Source: Amycolatopsis sp. NBRC 101858
GTDB taxonomy: Bacteria > Actinomycetota > Actinomycetes > Mycobacteriales > Pseudonocardiaceae
NCBI RefSeq assembly: GCF_030269325.1
Contig: NZ_BSTD01000002.1
Location: 1,860,001-1,924,000, forward strand
Length of the DNA: 64,000 nt
Reading direction: 5' to 3'
Part shown: piece after piece, positions 1-9,105 of the stretch
Position numbering within the stretch: the stretch's first letter is position 1
How the letters are laid out: every line of letters starts with the position of its first letter
Translations under genes and position numbers: made by a program
The notes under the pieces: generated by a model
Told to the model about the DNA's origin: nothing
Databases searched by the model: none
What the model saw: the letters and a program-made list of their open reading frames with translations, nothing else

Positions 1-81
1 TTCGGGATCATCGACGTGGATGCCGGTCAGCTCCAGGGGCTCGCCCACCTTCGTGAGCACGGCCGCGCGGGTGGTGATCAT
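1..81 (-). CDS. zinc-type alcohol dehydrogenase, N-terminal fragment (runs off the window)
   Basis: Only the first 27 codons are inside the window. The ATG at 81 overlaps the TGA of the upstream ligase/hydratase gene in an ATGA, so it is the next gene of the same operon and probably translationally coupled. The start reads MITTRAAVLTKVGEPLEL, the usual opening beta strands of medium-chain zinc alcohol dehydrogenases (AAVL...G.PL.). Zinc ligands and the NAD site would lie outside the window. An oxidation step after the hydratase fits the operon, but the substrate cannot be told from this piece. Confidence 0.75.
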   Translation of the reverse strand, partial: MITTRAAVLTKVGEPLELTGIHVDDPE

Positions 82-2528
82 GCGTTCTCCCCGGTCGCGG
101 TGGCGAGCTTCTTGGCGCTCCAGAAGCCCTCGATCCCCGCGGTGAACGCGCCGCTGTTCCACGACGCGTCGGCTGCGGCGTCTTCCACCGCGAAGGCGCG
201 TTCGATCTCTTCGGATGAGGGCCGCAGCAGCGCCAGGTGCAGGGCGGTGTTGCCGCCCTCCGGCGTCCAGGCGCGGACCAGGTCGATCGCGCGTTCCAGC
301 AGGCCATCGGGCTCCACGACCTGATCGATCAGCCCGATCCGCAACGCTTCCTCGGCACCGATGCGCTCGGAGCCCAGCACCATCCGCATCGCGTGAGTGC
401 GCACGATCCGGGTGAGGAGCACGCTCGACGCGTTGGAGATCGTGAGGCCGCGGGCGTTCTCCGGCTGGAAGAACTCGGTCTGCGGCGTGCCGAGGCGCGC
501 GTCGCAGCACAGCGTGATCTCCGAGGCGCCGCCGACCGCGATCCCGTTGATCGCCGCGATCACAGGGACCTCGGTCTCGATCACCGCGCGTGTGACGTCG
601 TGGAAGGTTTCGAAGGTCTCGCGCATCTCGGCGAACGTGGTCGGCGGCGCGCCGAGATCCTCGCCCGCGCTGAACGCGCGGCCGGTGCCCGTGAGCACGA
701 TTCCCCGGGCCCGCTCGCCGGTGCCGTATTCGCGGATGAGCGCGGCGAGGCGCCGGCGCATCTCGACGGTCAGCGCGTTGAGCTTCGCCGGGCGCCGCAG
801 CGTGATCACGGCCGTATCGCGGATCAGGTCGACGAGCACGTGGTCGGCCGCCGAGTCCGGCTGCGCCGCTTCCGGCGGTGCGGAGGGGCGTGCCGTCCGA
901 TCGCGCAAGTCGAAGGTGGTGCCGGGAACTTCGGCCGCCCGGGCCCTGAGCGCGGGCTTCGACACCCGCTCCGACGGGGTTCGGGGGAAGTCCGCGACGA
1001 ATTCGACGTAGCGGGGCACTTTGAACCGCGCGAGCCGCTCCGCGACCCGGGCGATGATCGCCTCGGCGGTCGGCCGGTCGCCGGTGGCGCCCGCCGCGAG
1101 CTGGACGAAGGCCTTGACCTCCTCGCCGAGCACCTCGTCGGGTTCGGCGACGACCGCGGCCGCGACGACGAGGTCGTCGGTTTCGAGCGCTGCCTCCACC
1201 TCGGCGCCGGCCACGTTCTCGCCGCCGCGGCGCACCATGTCCTTGATGCGGCCCACCAAGCGGATCTCGCCCCGGTCGTCGGCGACGGCGAGGTCGCCGG
1301 TGTGCAGCCATCCGTCCCGGAGCGTCCGTGCGGTCTCCTCGGGCCGGTTCCAGTAGCCGAGCATCATCGGCACGCCCGACACCGTCAGCTCGCCCGGGAT
1401 GCCTGCGGGGACCTCGGCGCCGTCGGCGTCCACGATCCTGACCTGTTTGGTCGGCACGGGCCGTCCGATACCGCCGCTCCCGACGGCCGCGGCATCCTCG
1501 AGCGGGCTGATCAGGTCGATCCCGCTCTCGGTCATGCCGTAGACCTCTCGCCACGGTGCACCCCAGCGCTCCTCGAGCCGGGCGTGCAGCGCGGCCGGGA
1601 TCGCGGAGCAGAACACCGCGCGCAGGTGGTTGTCCCGGTCGTCGGCGGCGGGCAGCTGCTTGAACAGCAGGGTCGGCATCGCTCCGAGGACGTAGCAGAA
1701 GGTCACGCGGTGGCGTCGCACGTCGGCCATGAACCCCGATGCGGAGAACCGCGGCAGCACCACCAGCGGCGCGCCGGCGGTCAGCGCGAGCACCGTGTTC
1801 CACTGCGGGTCCATGTACGAGTAGGGCTGGGCCGTGAGCAGTACGTCGCCGCCGCCGAGCCCGGCAGCCGCGGCGCAGCCCCACGCGATGCGGGTCCAGT
1901 AGTCGTGGGTCAGCATGCACGCCTTCGGGAATCCGGTGGTGCCCGAGGTGTACTGCAGGTTGGCCAGCGTGTCAGGGGTGATCGCGACGTCGGGGGCGGT
2001 GGCCGGGAAACCGGCGTCGGCGGCGTCGGCGGCGTCGGCGACATCAAGGATCCGGACGCCCGCGAGAGCGGCATCGCGAGAGACCACGTCCCGCACCAGC
2101 GGGAGGTGCTCGGCGTCGGTGACAATCACCTTCGCGCCGGAGTCGCGCAGCACGAACGCCAGATCGGCCGCGCGGTAGGCCGAGTTGACGGGTACGGCGA
2201 CGGCGCCGCACTTGAGGACCGCGAACCAGGTCAGCGGCCACTGCACGACGTTCGGCAGCATGATCGCGACGCGGTCGCCCGGCACCACGCGGTCGATCTC
2301 GATCAGGTGGTGGGCCAGCCGCGACGACGACGCGTCGGCCTGCTCGCAGGTCCACGAAGCGTCGCCGAAGCGCAGCATCTCGGTGCCGGGGGTGCGGGCG
2401 GCCCGGTCGGCCAGCAGGCCGGTGACGGTGCGCACCCGGGGTGGTTGCCCCATCCGGTCGGGGGTGACGGCGGGTCGCCGCGGTGTTCCGGCCCCGGGCG
2501 TTGTCACGTTCGCCGTGTCAGCGGGCAT
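78..2528 (-). CDS. fused acyl-CoA ligase (AMP-forming) and enoyl-CoA hydratase
   Basis: This 816-residue protein carries two enzymes. Residues about 30-545 are an AMP-forming CoA ligase: the P-loop YTSGTTGFPK is at about 193-202, followed by YGMTESG, the hinge block GWLHTGDLA and a C-terminal RFKVPRYVEF stretch. Residues about 559-816 are a crotonase-fold enoyl-CoA hydratase with oxyanion-hole segments GRAFSAGEDL and NGIAVGGASEI. It would activate a carboxylic acid to its CoA thioester and then hydrate, or otherwise process, the enoyl-CoA. The ATG at 2528 has AGGAGG just upstream and lies 25 nt inside the end of the preceding PuuD-like gene. A fusion of these two families is unusual but in frame, with no break visible. 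The natural acid is unknown; a crotonobetaine-type or product-of-amine acid would fit. Confidence 0.88.
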   Translation of the reverse strand: MPADTANVTTPGAGTPRRPAVTPDRMGQPPRVRTVTGLLADRAARTPGTEMLRFGDASWTCEQADASSSRLAHHLIEIDRVVPGDRVAIMLPNVVQWPLTWFAVLKCGAVAVPVNSAYRAADLAFVLRDSGAKVIVTDAEHLPLVRDVVSRDAALAGVRILDVADAADAADAGFPATAPDVAITPDTLANLQYTSGTTGFPKACMLTHDYWTRIAWGCAAAAGLGGGDVLLTAQPYSYMDPQWNTVLALTAGAPLVVLPRFSASGFMADVRRHRVTFCYVLGAMPTLLFKQLPAADDRDNHLRAVFCSAIPAALHARLEERWGAPWREVYGMTESGIDLISPLEDAAAVGSGGIGRPVPTKQVRIVDADGAEVPAGIPGELTVSGVPMMLGYWNRPEETARTLRDGWLHTGDLAVADDRGEIRLVGRIKDMVRRGGENVAGAEVEAALETDDLVVAAAVVAEPDEVLGEEVKAFVQLAAGATGDRPTAEAIIARVAERLARFKVPRYVEFVADFPRTPSERVSKPALRARAAEVPGTTFDLRDRTARPSAPPEAAQPDSAADHVLVDLIRDTAVITLRRPAKLNALTVEMRRRLAALIREYGTGERARGIVLTGTGRAFSAGEDLGAPPTTFAEMRETFETFHDVTRAVIETEVPVIAAINGIAVGGASEITLCCDARLGTPQTEFFQPENARGLTISNASSVLLTRIVRTHAMRMVLGSERIGAEEALRIGLIDQVVEPDGLLERAIDLVRAWTPEGGNTALHLALLRPSSEEIERAFAVEDAAADASWNSGAFTAGIEGFWSAKKLATATGENA

Positions 2529-3286
2529 TCTCCGGCCTCCTGCCATTTGCTCGATTCGTCGACGATCCAGGCCAGGACCGGGTCGTCCCGTTCCATCCAC
2601 TCGGGGTGCCACTGCACCCCGAGGATCGGCGCGCCGGGCGCCTCCACGGCCTCCGCCACCCCGTCGGGTGTGCGGCCCGTGACGACGAGCCCCGTGCCGC
2701 ACCGGTCGACGGCCTGGTGGTGCCACGAGTTGGTGACGGCGCTGTCGCCGAAGACCCGCGCAGCCGTCGAGCCGGGCTCGAAGGTCACGAGGTGCCCGGC
2801 ATCGCCGTCGGTGGGCGCGGCCAGGGGCGACAGGTGCGGCACCGGGCCGGGCGGCAGGTCCGCGATGAGCGTTCCGCCCAGCGCGACGTTGAGCAGCTGC
2901 ATCCCGCGGCACACCCCCAGCACGGGGATGCCGCGGTCGACGGCGGCGTGGATCAGCGTGAACTCGTAGTCGTCGCGTTCGGGGTCGTGCGCATGGGGAT
3001 CGAGCCGAGGGTCGACGTCGCGGACCACGGAGGTGTCGCCGCCCCACCGGGCCGGGTGCACGTCCTGCCCGCCGGTGATCACCACCCCGGACATCCATTC
3101 GCAGGCATCCAGCGGATCGGCGTCGTAGGGCAGGTGCACGGGCACGCCGCCGGCCTTCGCGACGCGCGCGGCGAAAGCCGACACGAACGAGTTCACGCAC
3201 GCCGCGGCGTAGCGCTCGTCCGTCCCGGCGATCAAGCCGAGCCGGAACCGGCGGCCGGTGATTCCGACCAGTGGCTTGCCGCTCAC
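2504..3286 (-). CDS. class I glutamine amidotransferase, PuuD-like gamma-glutamyl hydrolase
   Basis: The 260-residue protein is of the peptidase C26 family. The nucleophile elbow GVCRGMQ supplies the catalytic Cys and GVQWHPEW supplies His and Glu of the triad; an early ITGGQDVHP segment matches the family oxyanion region. Relatives such as PuuD hydrolyse gamma-glutamyl-GABA and similar gamma-glutamyl amides. The GTG at 3286 forms a GTGA overlap with the stop of the GS-like gene, which argues for that start over the longer reading with an unrelated arginine-rich N-terminus. Its place between a gamma-glutamyl-amine ligase and a CoA ligase suggests it releases the acid produced after amine oxidation. 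Confidence 0.88.
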   Translation of the reverse strand: MSGKPLVGITGRRFRLGLIAGTDERYAAACVNSFVSAFAARVAKAGGVPVHLPYDADPLDACEWMSGVVITGGQDVHPARWGGDTSVVRDVDPRLDPHAHDPERDDYEFTLIHAAVDRGIPVLGVCRGMQLLNVALGGTLIADLPPGPVPHLSPLAAPTDGDAGHLVTFEPGSTAARVFGDSAVTNSWHHQAVDRCGTGLVVTGRTPDGVAEAVEAPGAPILGVQWHPEWMERDDPVLAWIVDESSKWQEAGECPLTRRT

Positions 3287-4656
3287 GGGAACTCGAAGTA
3301 GCGACGGGACTCCCACGCGGAGAGCTCGGCGTAGGGGTCGCCGCCCTTGGTGTGGAATTCCATCCACTCCCACCGGCGAGACGCCACCCAGAAGTCGACG
3401 AACTCGTCGCCCAGGTATTCGCGGAGGATCGCGTCGCCGTCCAGCGCCGCGATGGCCTTCGTGATCGAGTGCGGGATCCGCTCGATCCCGCTGTCGTCGG
3501 GCAGGCACCACGCCATGTCCTCGACCTGTGGCGGGGCCGGTATCCGCCGCTCGATGCCGGCCACCACGCCGGCCAGCACACCGGCGAGCGCGTAGTACGG
3601 GTTGGCGTCCGAGCCCGGCAGCCGGTATTCGAGCCGTGCGTACTTGGGGTGCTCGACGATGGCCCGCACCGCCGCGGTCTTGTTGTTGATCCCCCAGGAA
3701 ATGGTGGTCGGCGGGCCGCTGATGTCGACCAGGCGCCGGTACGAGGTGATCTGCGGCAGCGCCAGCAGGGTGTTTCCCGCCATCGTGGCCAGCAACCCGC
3801 CGACTGCCTGCAGCATCACCTCGGACGGTCCGCCGGGTGAGAAGAACTGGTTTTCGCCGTCGCGGTGCAGCGAGAGGTTGATGTGCGCGCCCTGCCCGAA
3901 CCCGGCGGTCGGTTTGGCCATGAACGTCACCGTCCGGCCCTGTTCGAACGCGACTTCACGCATCACCTGCTTGGTGCGCACCCAGGAGTCGCCCAGCGAC
4001 ACCGGATCGGTGGGAGCGAGGTTCAGCTCGGTCTGGCCGGCGGCGGCCTCGTCGGTCCACGCCTCCCAGGTGATGCCGAGCTCGTCGAGCCGGTCGGTGA
4101 CGGCGTCCAGGTAGTCGACCCAGTCCGCCGACCGCGCCAGGTGGTAGGTGGCACCGGTGGCTCCGCCGAGCGGGGTGAGGTCGCGGTAGCCGCGGGCCCG
4201 CGCCTGCTGGATCGACTCCTCGAACAGCGTCGTTTCGATCTCCACCGCGACCGTGGCGGTGTAGCCGAGCGCTCGCAGGCGCTCGACCAGCCCGCGGACC
4301 ATGTTCCGGGGGCAGATCGGCACCGGCCGACCGTCCCGGAGCCAGTAGTCACCGATGACGGCGTCGAGGCCGGGCTTCCAGCGCACCAGCGTGTCCATGT
4401 CGGGGACCATCGAGATGTCGTAGAGGTTGCCGCGCCAGTCCGGGAAGGCGTCGCCGAACACGAACGCGTCCCCCAGGTCGATCGCGAACAGGATGTCGGC
4501 GAAGGCGAAGCCCGACTCCTTGCCGGACGCGAACTTCGCAGGCGTGACAGTCTTTCCCAGGAAACTCCCGTCGTGGCCGGTGGCCTCCAGGCGGACCGCC
4601 TTCGCGGGCACTGTCCGCGCGGACCTCGTGGAGTCCGCTCGGGTGGGCTCAGACAT
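3283..4656 (-). CDS. glutamine-synthetase-like gamma-glutamylamine ligase (PuuA/GlnA3-type)
   Basis: This 457-residue protein has the glutamine synthetase catalytic fold: VAVEIETTLFE carries the glutamate-binding acidic residues, FMAKPTAGFGQGAHINLSL is the KPxxxxxGxGxHxNxSL block, and the C-terminal half has NNKTAAVR and RLEYRLPGSDANPY. Relatives outside nitrogen assimilation, including PuuA and actinobacterial GlnA3/GlnA4, attach glutamate to amines using ATP. The directly following PuuD-like hydrolase and the nearby amine oxidase and APC permease make an amine-glutamylating role likely. The ATG at 4656 overlaps the end of the preceding gene by 8 nt. The exact amine is not deducible. Confidence 0.85.
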   Translation of the reverse strand: MSEPTRADSTRSARTVPAKAVRLEATGHDGSFLGKTVTPAKFASGKESGFAFADILFAIDLGDAFVFGDAFPDWRGNLYDISMVPDMDTLVRWKPGLDAVIGDYWLRDGRPVPICPRNMVRGLVERLRALGYTATVAVEIETTLFEESIQQARARGYRDLTPLGGATGATYHLARSADWVDYLDAVTDRLDELGITWEAWTDEAAAGQTELNLAPTDPVSLGDSWVRTKQVMREVAFEQGRTVTFMAKPTAGFGQGAHINLSLHRDGENQFFSPGGPSEVMLQAVGGLLATMAGNTLLALPQITSYRRLVDISGPPTTISWGINNKTAAVRAIVEHPKYARLEYRLPGSDANPYYALAGVLAGVVAGIERRIPAPPQVEDMAWCLPDDSGIERIPHSITKAIAALDGDAILREYLGDEFVDFWVASRRWEWMEFHTKGGDPYAELSAWESRRYFEFP

Positions 4657-5308
4657 CGAATCGGACCTTCCACGAGGCGGCCGTCATGACCGAAAGCTGC
4701 GAGAGCGTCCCCTGGACCCGCAGGCCCGAGTCCAGGGCGGTGAGGAGGTAGTCGGCGCCGGAGAACACCCCCGCGAGGGCGTCGGGCGTGCCGACCATGC
4801 GGTACGTCGTCGGGCCCGAGCCGAACCGGGCCTCCTGCGGGCCGTCCGGTCCCTGCGCGAGCACGACGAGGACATCGGGGATGCCGCGGATGCCGCGGGT
4901 CAGGTCCCAGAAGCGCCGGGCTGCTTCGCGCCACGAGGGCAACGGGGGCCGCAGGGCTCGGAGGACCACGCCGGCCGGTTCCGCGTCACCGTCCGGGTCT
5001 TGCGTGGGCGCGAAGCGGGATTCAAGGTCGACGACCAGCGTCGCATCGACCGGCGCGAAGACGCCACCGGTCACGGTCACAACACCGTCGTACAGCGTGA
5101 TGGTGGCGGCCTGCGGGGTGTCGTGCGAGCGCACGGCCACCGTCCCGGCGCCGCGCTCGAACGCCTCGGGGGCGTGGCCGATCCGGACCGCGTCGCGCAG
5201 GGTCCGGCCGAGCAGCCGGACGATGGGCGCGGCATCGTCGTCGATCTCGATCCGGACCGGCGCGCGCCGCGCCTCCGGGCCCGGGGAGATCGTCGAGGTT
5301 TCCGTCAT
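4649..5308 (-). CDS. uncharacterised protein, possible SCP2/sterol-carrier-like domain
   Basis: This 219-residue protein has no catalytic motif I recognise. The last third (GTPDALAGVFSGADYLLTALDSG...) resembles the SCP2 pattern in which a short helix-turn (x-ALxxLLxG) precedes a strand and a hydrophobic tail (VEGTLSxLS). No signal peptide or membrane segment is visible. It sits between the permease (48 nt away) and the GS-like gene (8-nt overlap), so it is part of the operon. A role in binding a hydrophobic intermediate is a guess from the SCP2 resemblance. Confidence 0.6.
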   Translation of the reverse strand: MTETSTISPGPEARRAPVRIEIDDDAAPIVRLLGRTLRDAVRIGHAPEAFERGAGTVAVRSHDTPQAATITLYDGVVTVTGGVFAPVDATLVVDLESRFAPTQDPDGDAEPAGVVLRALRPPLPSWREAARRFWDLTRGIRGIPDVLVVLAQGPDGPQEARFGSGPTTYRMVGTPDALAGVFSGADYLLTALDSGLRVQGTLSQLSVMTAASWKVRFDV

Positions 5309-5357
5309 TGCCCTGCCTTTCTCCGAAGACGGATGTGCGTTGCCGCGGGCGCGGCGG

Positions 5358-6785
5358 TCAGTCGAGAGCGGCGTAGATGTCCGGCCGACGCCGGGACAGC
5401 AGCGCCGCCCAGCCGAGGCCGCCGGCGAAAGCCGCGACGACGACGGCGAGGAAGACGTTCGCTCCGGTGCGCGACCCGATCAGCAGCTCGAAGTTGCCGA
5501 CTACGAGCACGAGGATCGTCCCGAGCGCGCCGAGCGCGAGTGCGGGCGCGACCGTGCCCGTCCACGTGGTCGCCGTGCGGACCCTGCGGAAGTGCACGAC
5601 GACCGCCGCGGACGTCAGGGCCAGGAGCACGATCAGCCCCAGCGTCCCGGCGCCGCCGAACCAGGCGTAGATCTCGACGACGGGCTCGAGGCCGGCGATC
5701 GCCGTGGCCGCGAGCAGCACGCCGATCACCCCGGAGGTCAGCAGTGAAGCCACGTGCGGCGACCGGTGCGCGGGGTGCACCGAGCCGAGCGAAACCGGGA
5801 GCGCGCCCTTCCGGCCGAGGGCGAACAGGTAGCGGCCCACGACGTTGTGCGCGGTGAGCACGCAGGCGAAGAAGCTCGTGACGAGGAGAACCTGCATGAT
5901 GTCGTGGGCGGCCCGGGACAGATAGCGGTCGGCGAGCCCGGCTGCGAGGGCTTCGGGGTCGTGCGCCGCGAGCTCGGGGGCGTGCGCGATGCCGAGCCCG
6001 TTGATCATGGCCCAGGAGGAGAAGGCGTAGATCACGGCGATCAGGACGACGGCGATGTAGGTCGCCTTCGGGATCGTCCGGTCGGGATCCTTGGCCTCGG
6101 ACCGGAAGACGGCGGTGGCTTCGAACCCGACGAAACCGAAGACGGCGAACATGATCCCGGTGCCGGTGCCGCCGCCGGTGAACGCGTCCCAGGTCAGCGG
6201 GTCCGTGGAGAGACCGTGGTCGCCTCCGCGCAGCACGATGGCGAAGTCGACGAGGAGGACGATCCCGACCTCCGCGATGAGCAGCGCGCCGAGCACCCGC
6301 GCGCTGACCTCGACGTTGCGGTATCCCAGGTAACCGATCGCGGTGAGCCCGGCGGCCGCGAGGCACCACCAGGGAACCGGGACGCCGAAGAAGGTCTCGA
6401 TGACCGTGCGGGCGGCGGCCCCGAGGTAGGCCGAGACGGCGACCACGAGGAGTGAGTAGGTGACCAGGGCGAGCGTTGCGGCGCCCAGCCCGGCCCCGGT
6501 GCCGAGGCCGCGTTGGACGTAGGAGTAGAAGGCGCCCGCGTTGCGCACCTCGGGGGTCATCGCCGAGTACCCGACGGTGAACAGCACCAGCACTACTCCG
6601 ACGATCACGAAGTCGAGCGGCGTTCCGATGCCGTTGCCCGAACCGAGCATCAACGGGATGAGCCCGGCGAACACCGTCAGGGGCGCGGCCATCGCCACGA
6701 CCATGAAGACGATCTGCGGGACGCCCAGTGTCCGGTCGAGGCCGGCGGTGGCCTCCGGTGTCCGTTCTTCGCGCTGCTGGCTCAT
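5358..6785 (-). CDS. APC-family amino acid/amine permease
   Basis: This 475-residue integral membrane protein has about twelve hydrophobic segments starting near residue 30 (PQIVFMVVAMAAPLTVFAGL). It carries typical APC marks: a glycine-rich first helix region, FGFVGFEATAVFRSEAKDPDRTIPKA after the mid-protein helix (the E.A...EAkdP.r..P.A block), and a conserved R..FALGRKGALP loop. The family imports amino acids, polyamines and other amines. The ATG at 6785 has a GGAG about 10 nt upstream. It lies 38 nt after the amine oxidase gene, so it probably brings in the operon's substrate; PuuP-like uptake is the natural parallel. Confidence 0.88.
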   Translation of the reverse strand: MSQQREERTPEATAGLDRTLGVPQIVFMVVAMAAPLTVFAGLIPLMLGSGNGIGTPLDFVIVGVVLVLFTVGYSAMTPEVRNAGAFYSYVQRGLGTGAGLGAATLALVTYSLLVVAVSAYLGAAARTVIETFFGVPVPWWCLAAAGLTAIGYLGYRNVEVSARVLGALLIAEVGIVLLVDFAIVLRGGDHGLSTDPLTWDAFTGGGTGTGIMFAVFGFVGFEATAVFRSEAKDPDRTIPKATYIAVVLIAVIYAFSSWAMINGLGIAHAPELAAHDPEALAAGLADRYLSRAAHDIMQVLLVTSFFACVLTAHNVVGRYLFALGRKGALPVSLGSVHPAHRSPHVASLLTSGVIGVLLAATAIAGLEPVVEIYAWFGGAGTLGLIVLLALTSAAVVVHFRRVRTATTWTGTVAPALALGALGTILVLVVGNFELLIGSRTGANVFLAVVVAAFAGGLGWAALLSRRRPDIYAALD

Positions 6786-6823
6786 GACAACCGCTCCGTT
6801 CGGTGGTGCTTTCCGCGGTCTGG

Positions 6824-8209
6824 TCATCCCGCGGGCCGGCTCGCCACCTTGACCAGACCCGAGTCCAGCACCTCTCGGACGGCGCGCTCCGCCGCACGGA
6901 CCGCGCCGTCGAAATAGCCCTGGTTGACCGTCGCCGTTTCCGTGCCGGCCCAGTGGATCCGTCCGACCGGGCAACGGTCCGCATCGGTGTACTGGGTCAG
7001 CGAGCCCGGGGCGCGGGAGCCGACGCAGCCGCTGATCCACGGCTCCTGCGTCCAGTCCTTCTCGAAATAGCCGACCGGGTTCGCCGCTCGCGGTCCGAAC
7101 AGCACGGTCAGATCGCCGAGGAAGGCGGAGCGCCGCGCGGCGGGGTCGTCGAGGATCGCGTCGGGCCGGTGCCCGGCGGTGCCGAGGAAGGTCAGCAGGA
7201 TCCCGACGCTGCCGTCGGGTGGGGAGTTGTCGACGACGTACTGAGCCACCGGCAGATCCGTGACCGCCTGGCCGTTCAAGCCCTGCTCTCGCCAGAACGG
7301 GCGGTCGTAGACGGCGAAGAGCTTGCTCTCCGCGCCGACGCTCCAGCGACGTTGCAGCATCGTGCGGCGGGTGGGCAGGCCGGGCGTGACGTGGATCCGG
7401 GCGGCGTCGGCGGGCGACATCGCGATGATCACCCGGTCCGCGCGGACGTCGACCCGCGCCGACCGGACCGACACCCCGTCGGCGTCGTGCGCGATCTCGA
7501 TGACGGGCGAGTCGAGCACCACGGCGTCTCCCAGGTCGTCGGCCAGGCGCTGCGCGATCCGGACCGTGCCGCCGACCACCCGCGATTCCTGCGCACCGCC
7601 GGTGATGTTCAGGGTGTGGTCGATCCCGCCGGCGCCCCGGATCCGCGCCAGTTGCACCAGCAGCGACGTGGAGTGCGGGTCCTCGGCGTTGGTCACCGAG
7701 AAGCCGATCGTGAACATCTCCTTGGCCTCGGCGGTCATCGCGTTCGCGTCGAGCCAGTGCCCGAAGGTGGTGGAGTCCCAGGAGCGGGCGCGGCGCGCGG
7801 TCCACGGGGTGTCGAGCGGCACGGTTCTCGCCATCCGCTCCAGCCGCAGCTGCAACTGGGCGAAGTCGGCGAGAGCGAGCGGGTTCAGCGGCGGGACGAG
7901 ACCCTCGTACCGTTTCGATCGGCCGCCTCGGCGGTAGATCGACTTGCCGTCGACGTAGGTCTTGAAGGTCTCCAGCCCCAATTCGTCCAGCAGCGAAAGG
8001 ATCCGGTCCTGGCCCGGCCCGACCCACTGGCCGCCGCCCTCGGTGATCACGCCGTCGGCGACGTCGAGGTTCATCGCGCGGCCGCCCACCCGGTCACCGG
8101 CCTCGGCCACCACGACCGACAGCCCGGCCTGCGCCAGCCGCCGCGCCGCGGTCAACCCGGAAACCCCGGCGCCGACGACGGCGACGTCCGCGGTACGCAA
8201 TTCGGTCAT
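6824..8209 (-). CDS. flavin-containing amine oxidase
   Basis: This 461-residue protein opens with the FAD dinucleotide fold VVGAGVSGLTAARRLAQAG followed by EAGDRVGGRA, and ends with the second FAD block IHWAGTETATVNQGYFDGAV, both diagnostic of monoamine/putrescine oxidases. GGGQWVGP near residue 60 matches the substrate-cavity lid of MAO-like enzymes. The segment WISGCVGS aligns with the SGGC region that holds covalent FAD in animal MAO, so covalent flavin is possible but unproven. It would oxidise a primary or secondary amine to an imine or aldehyde with H2O2 release. The ATG at 8209 overlaps the hydrolase stop in an ATGA. Confidence 0.9.
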   Translation of the reverse strand: MTELRTADVAVVGAGVSGLTAARRLAQAGLSVVVAEAGDRVGGRAMNLDVADGVITEGGGQWVGPGQDRILSLLDELGLETFKTYVDGKSIYRRGGRSKRYEGLVPPLNPLALADFAQLQLRLERMARTVPLDTPWTARRARSWDSTTFGHWLDANAMTAEAKEMFTIGFSVTNAEDPHSTSLLVQLARIRGAGGIDHTLNITGGAQESRVVGGTVRIAQRLADDLGDAVVLDSPVIEIAHDADGVSVRSARVDVRADRVIIAMSPADAARIHVTPGLPTRRTMLQRRWSVGAESKLFAVYDRPFWREQGLNGQAVTDLPVAQYVVDNSPPDGSVGILLTFLGTAGHRPDAILDDPAARRSAFLGDLTVLFGPRAANPVGYFEKDWTQEPWISGCVGSRAPGSLTQYTDADRCPVGRIHWAGTETATVNQGYFDGAVRAAERAVREVLDSGLVKVASRPAG

Positions 8210-9105
8210 GCTGATGCCCTTTCGAGGTGTTCGGCAACGTGGCCGACGACGCGGGGAGCCAGCGCGTCGGGCAGGTGGTGGCCCATTCCGGGAATGACGA
8301 CGTGCCGCGAACCCGCAATCGCGGCTGCGGTGGCGTCGCCCCCGGACGGCGCGACGACGAGGTCGCGATCGCCGTTGAGCACGAGGGTGGGAGCCGTGAT
8401 GCGGGTGATCTCCGCCGTCCGGTCGCCCGAAGTCTGGATGGCCTGGACCTGCCGAGCGGTCCCCGCTGCTCCGTCGCCGTCGGTGCGGTTCCACGTCTCG
8501 ACGGCGTGGCTCGCTTCTTCGACCTCGTCGATCGGGAACTCGATGCCCGCGATGTGCGCCGTCAGGCGAAGGTGCGCGCGCACGGCCTGCGCCCGGTTCC
8601 GCGGCGGCGAGGCGGCGAGCAGCGCCAGGGTCGAGAGGGCCGGCTGCCCGACCTTCCGGTTCCCCGTGGTGGAGTACAAAGAGGTCAGCGACCTGGTGAG
8701 GGCCGGGTACCGCGCCGCGACGGTCTGCGCGATCATCCCGCCCATCGAGCGACCGACGAGGTGCGCCGGCCCCAGGCCGAGGTGCTCGATCAGCTGCGCG
8801 GCGTCGGCCGCCATGTCGGCCAGTGTGTAGGCGTCCCGGCGGGGCCGGGCGAGCAGTTGCCGCAGCGTGCTCGGCGGCGGCGTGGTCGCGTAAGCGGAGC
8901 GGCCGCAGTCCCGGTTGTCCATCCGGATCACCTGGAGGCCGGCCGCGGCCAGCGCGGAGACGAACCGCCACGACCACGTCGTCAGGTCTTCCGCGAGGCC
9001 CGCGATGAGCAGGACCGGCGCGGCGCCGGGCTCGCCGTCGACGCGATAGCAGACCCGGGTGCCGCCCGGAAGGGTCACGAAACGGTCTTCGACGGGTTCA
9101 GGCAC
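8206..9105 (-). CDS. alpha/beta hydrolase
   Basis: This 299-residue alpha/beta-hydrolase-fold protein has its nucleophile elbow at VGRSMGGM (Ser), the acid at LVLNGDRDLVV (Asp) and the catalytic His at GMGHHLPD. NRDCGRSAYA after strand 4 is the usual D.RG.G.S segment. The GTG at 9105 has GGAGG 7 nt upstream and overlaps the monooxygenase stop by 8 nt, so I prefer it to the longer reading. Directly following a Baeyer-Villiger monooxygenase, it is well placed to cleave the ester or lactone product of that enzyme, as such pairs often do. The substrate is unknown. Confidence 0.88.
   Translation of the reverse strand: MPEPVEDRFVTLPGGTRVCYRVDGEPGAAPVLLIAGLAEDLTTWSWRFVSALAAAGLQVIRMDNRDCGRSAYATTPPPSTLRQLLARPRRDAYTLADMAADAAQLIEHLGLGPAHLVGRSMGGMIAQTVAARYPALTRSLTSLYSTTGNRKVGQPALSTLALLAASPPRNRAQAVRAHLRLTAHIAGIEFPIDEVEEASHAVETWNRTDGDGAAGTARQVQAIQTSGDRTAEITRITAPTLVLNGDRDLVVAPSGGDATAAAIAGSRHVVIPGMGHHLPDALAPRVVGHVAEHLERASA

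Noticed and set aside
237..2969. Very long plus-strand frame opposite the ligase/hydratase gene
   Set aside because: It is a mirror frame of GC-rich coding DNA, arginine- and histidine-rich, with no motif. The minus strand has clear domains.
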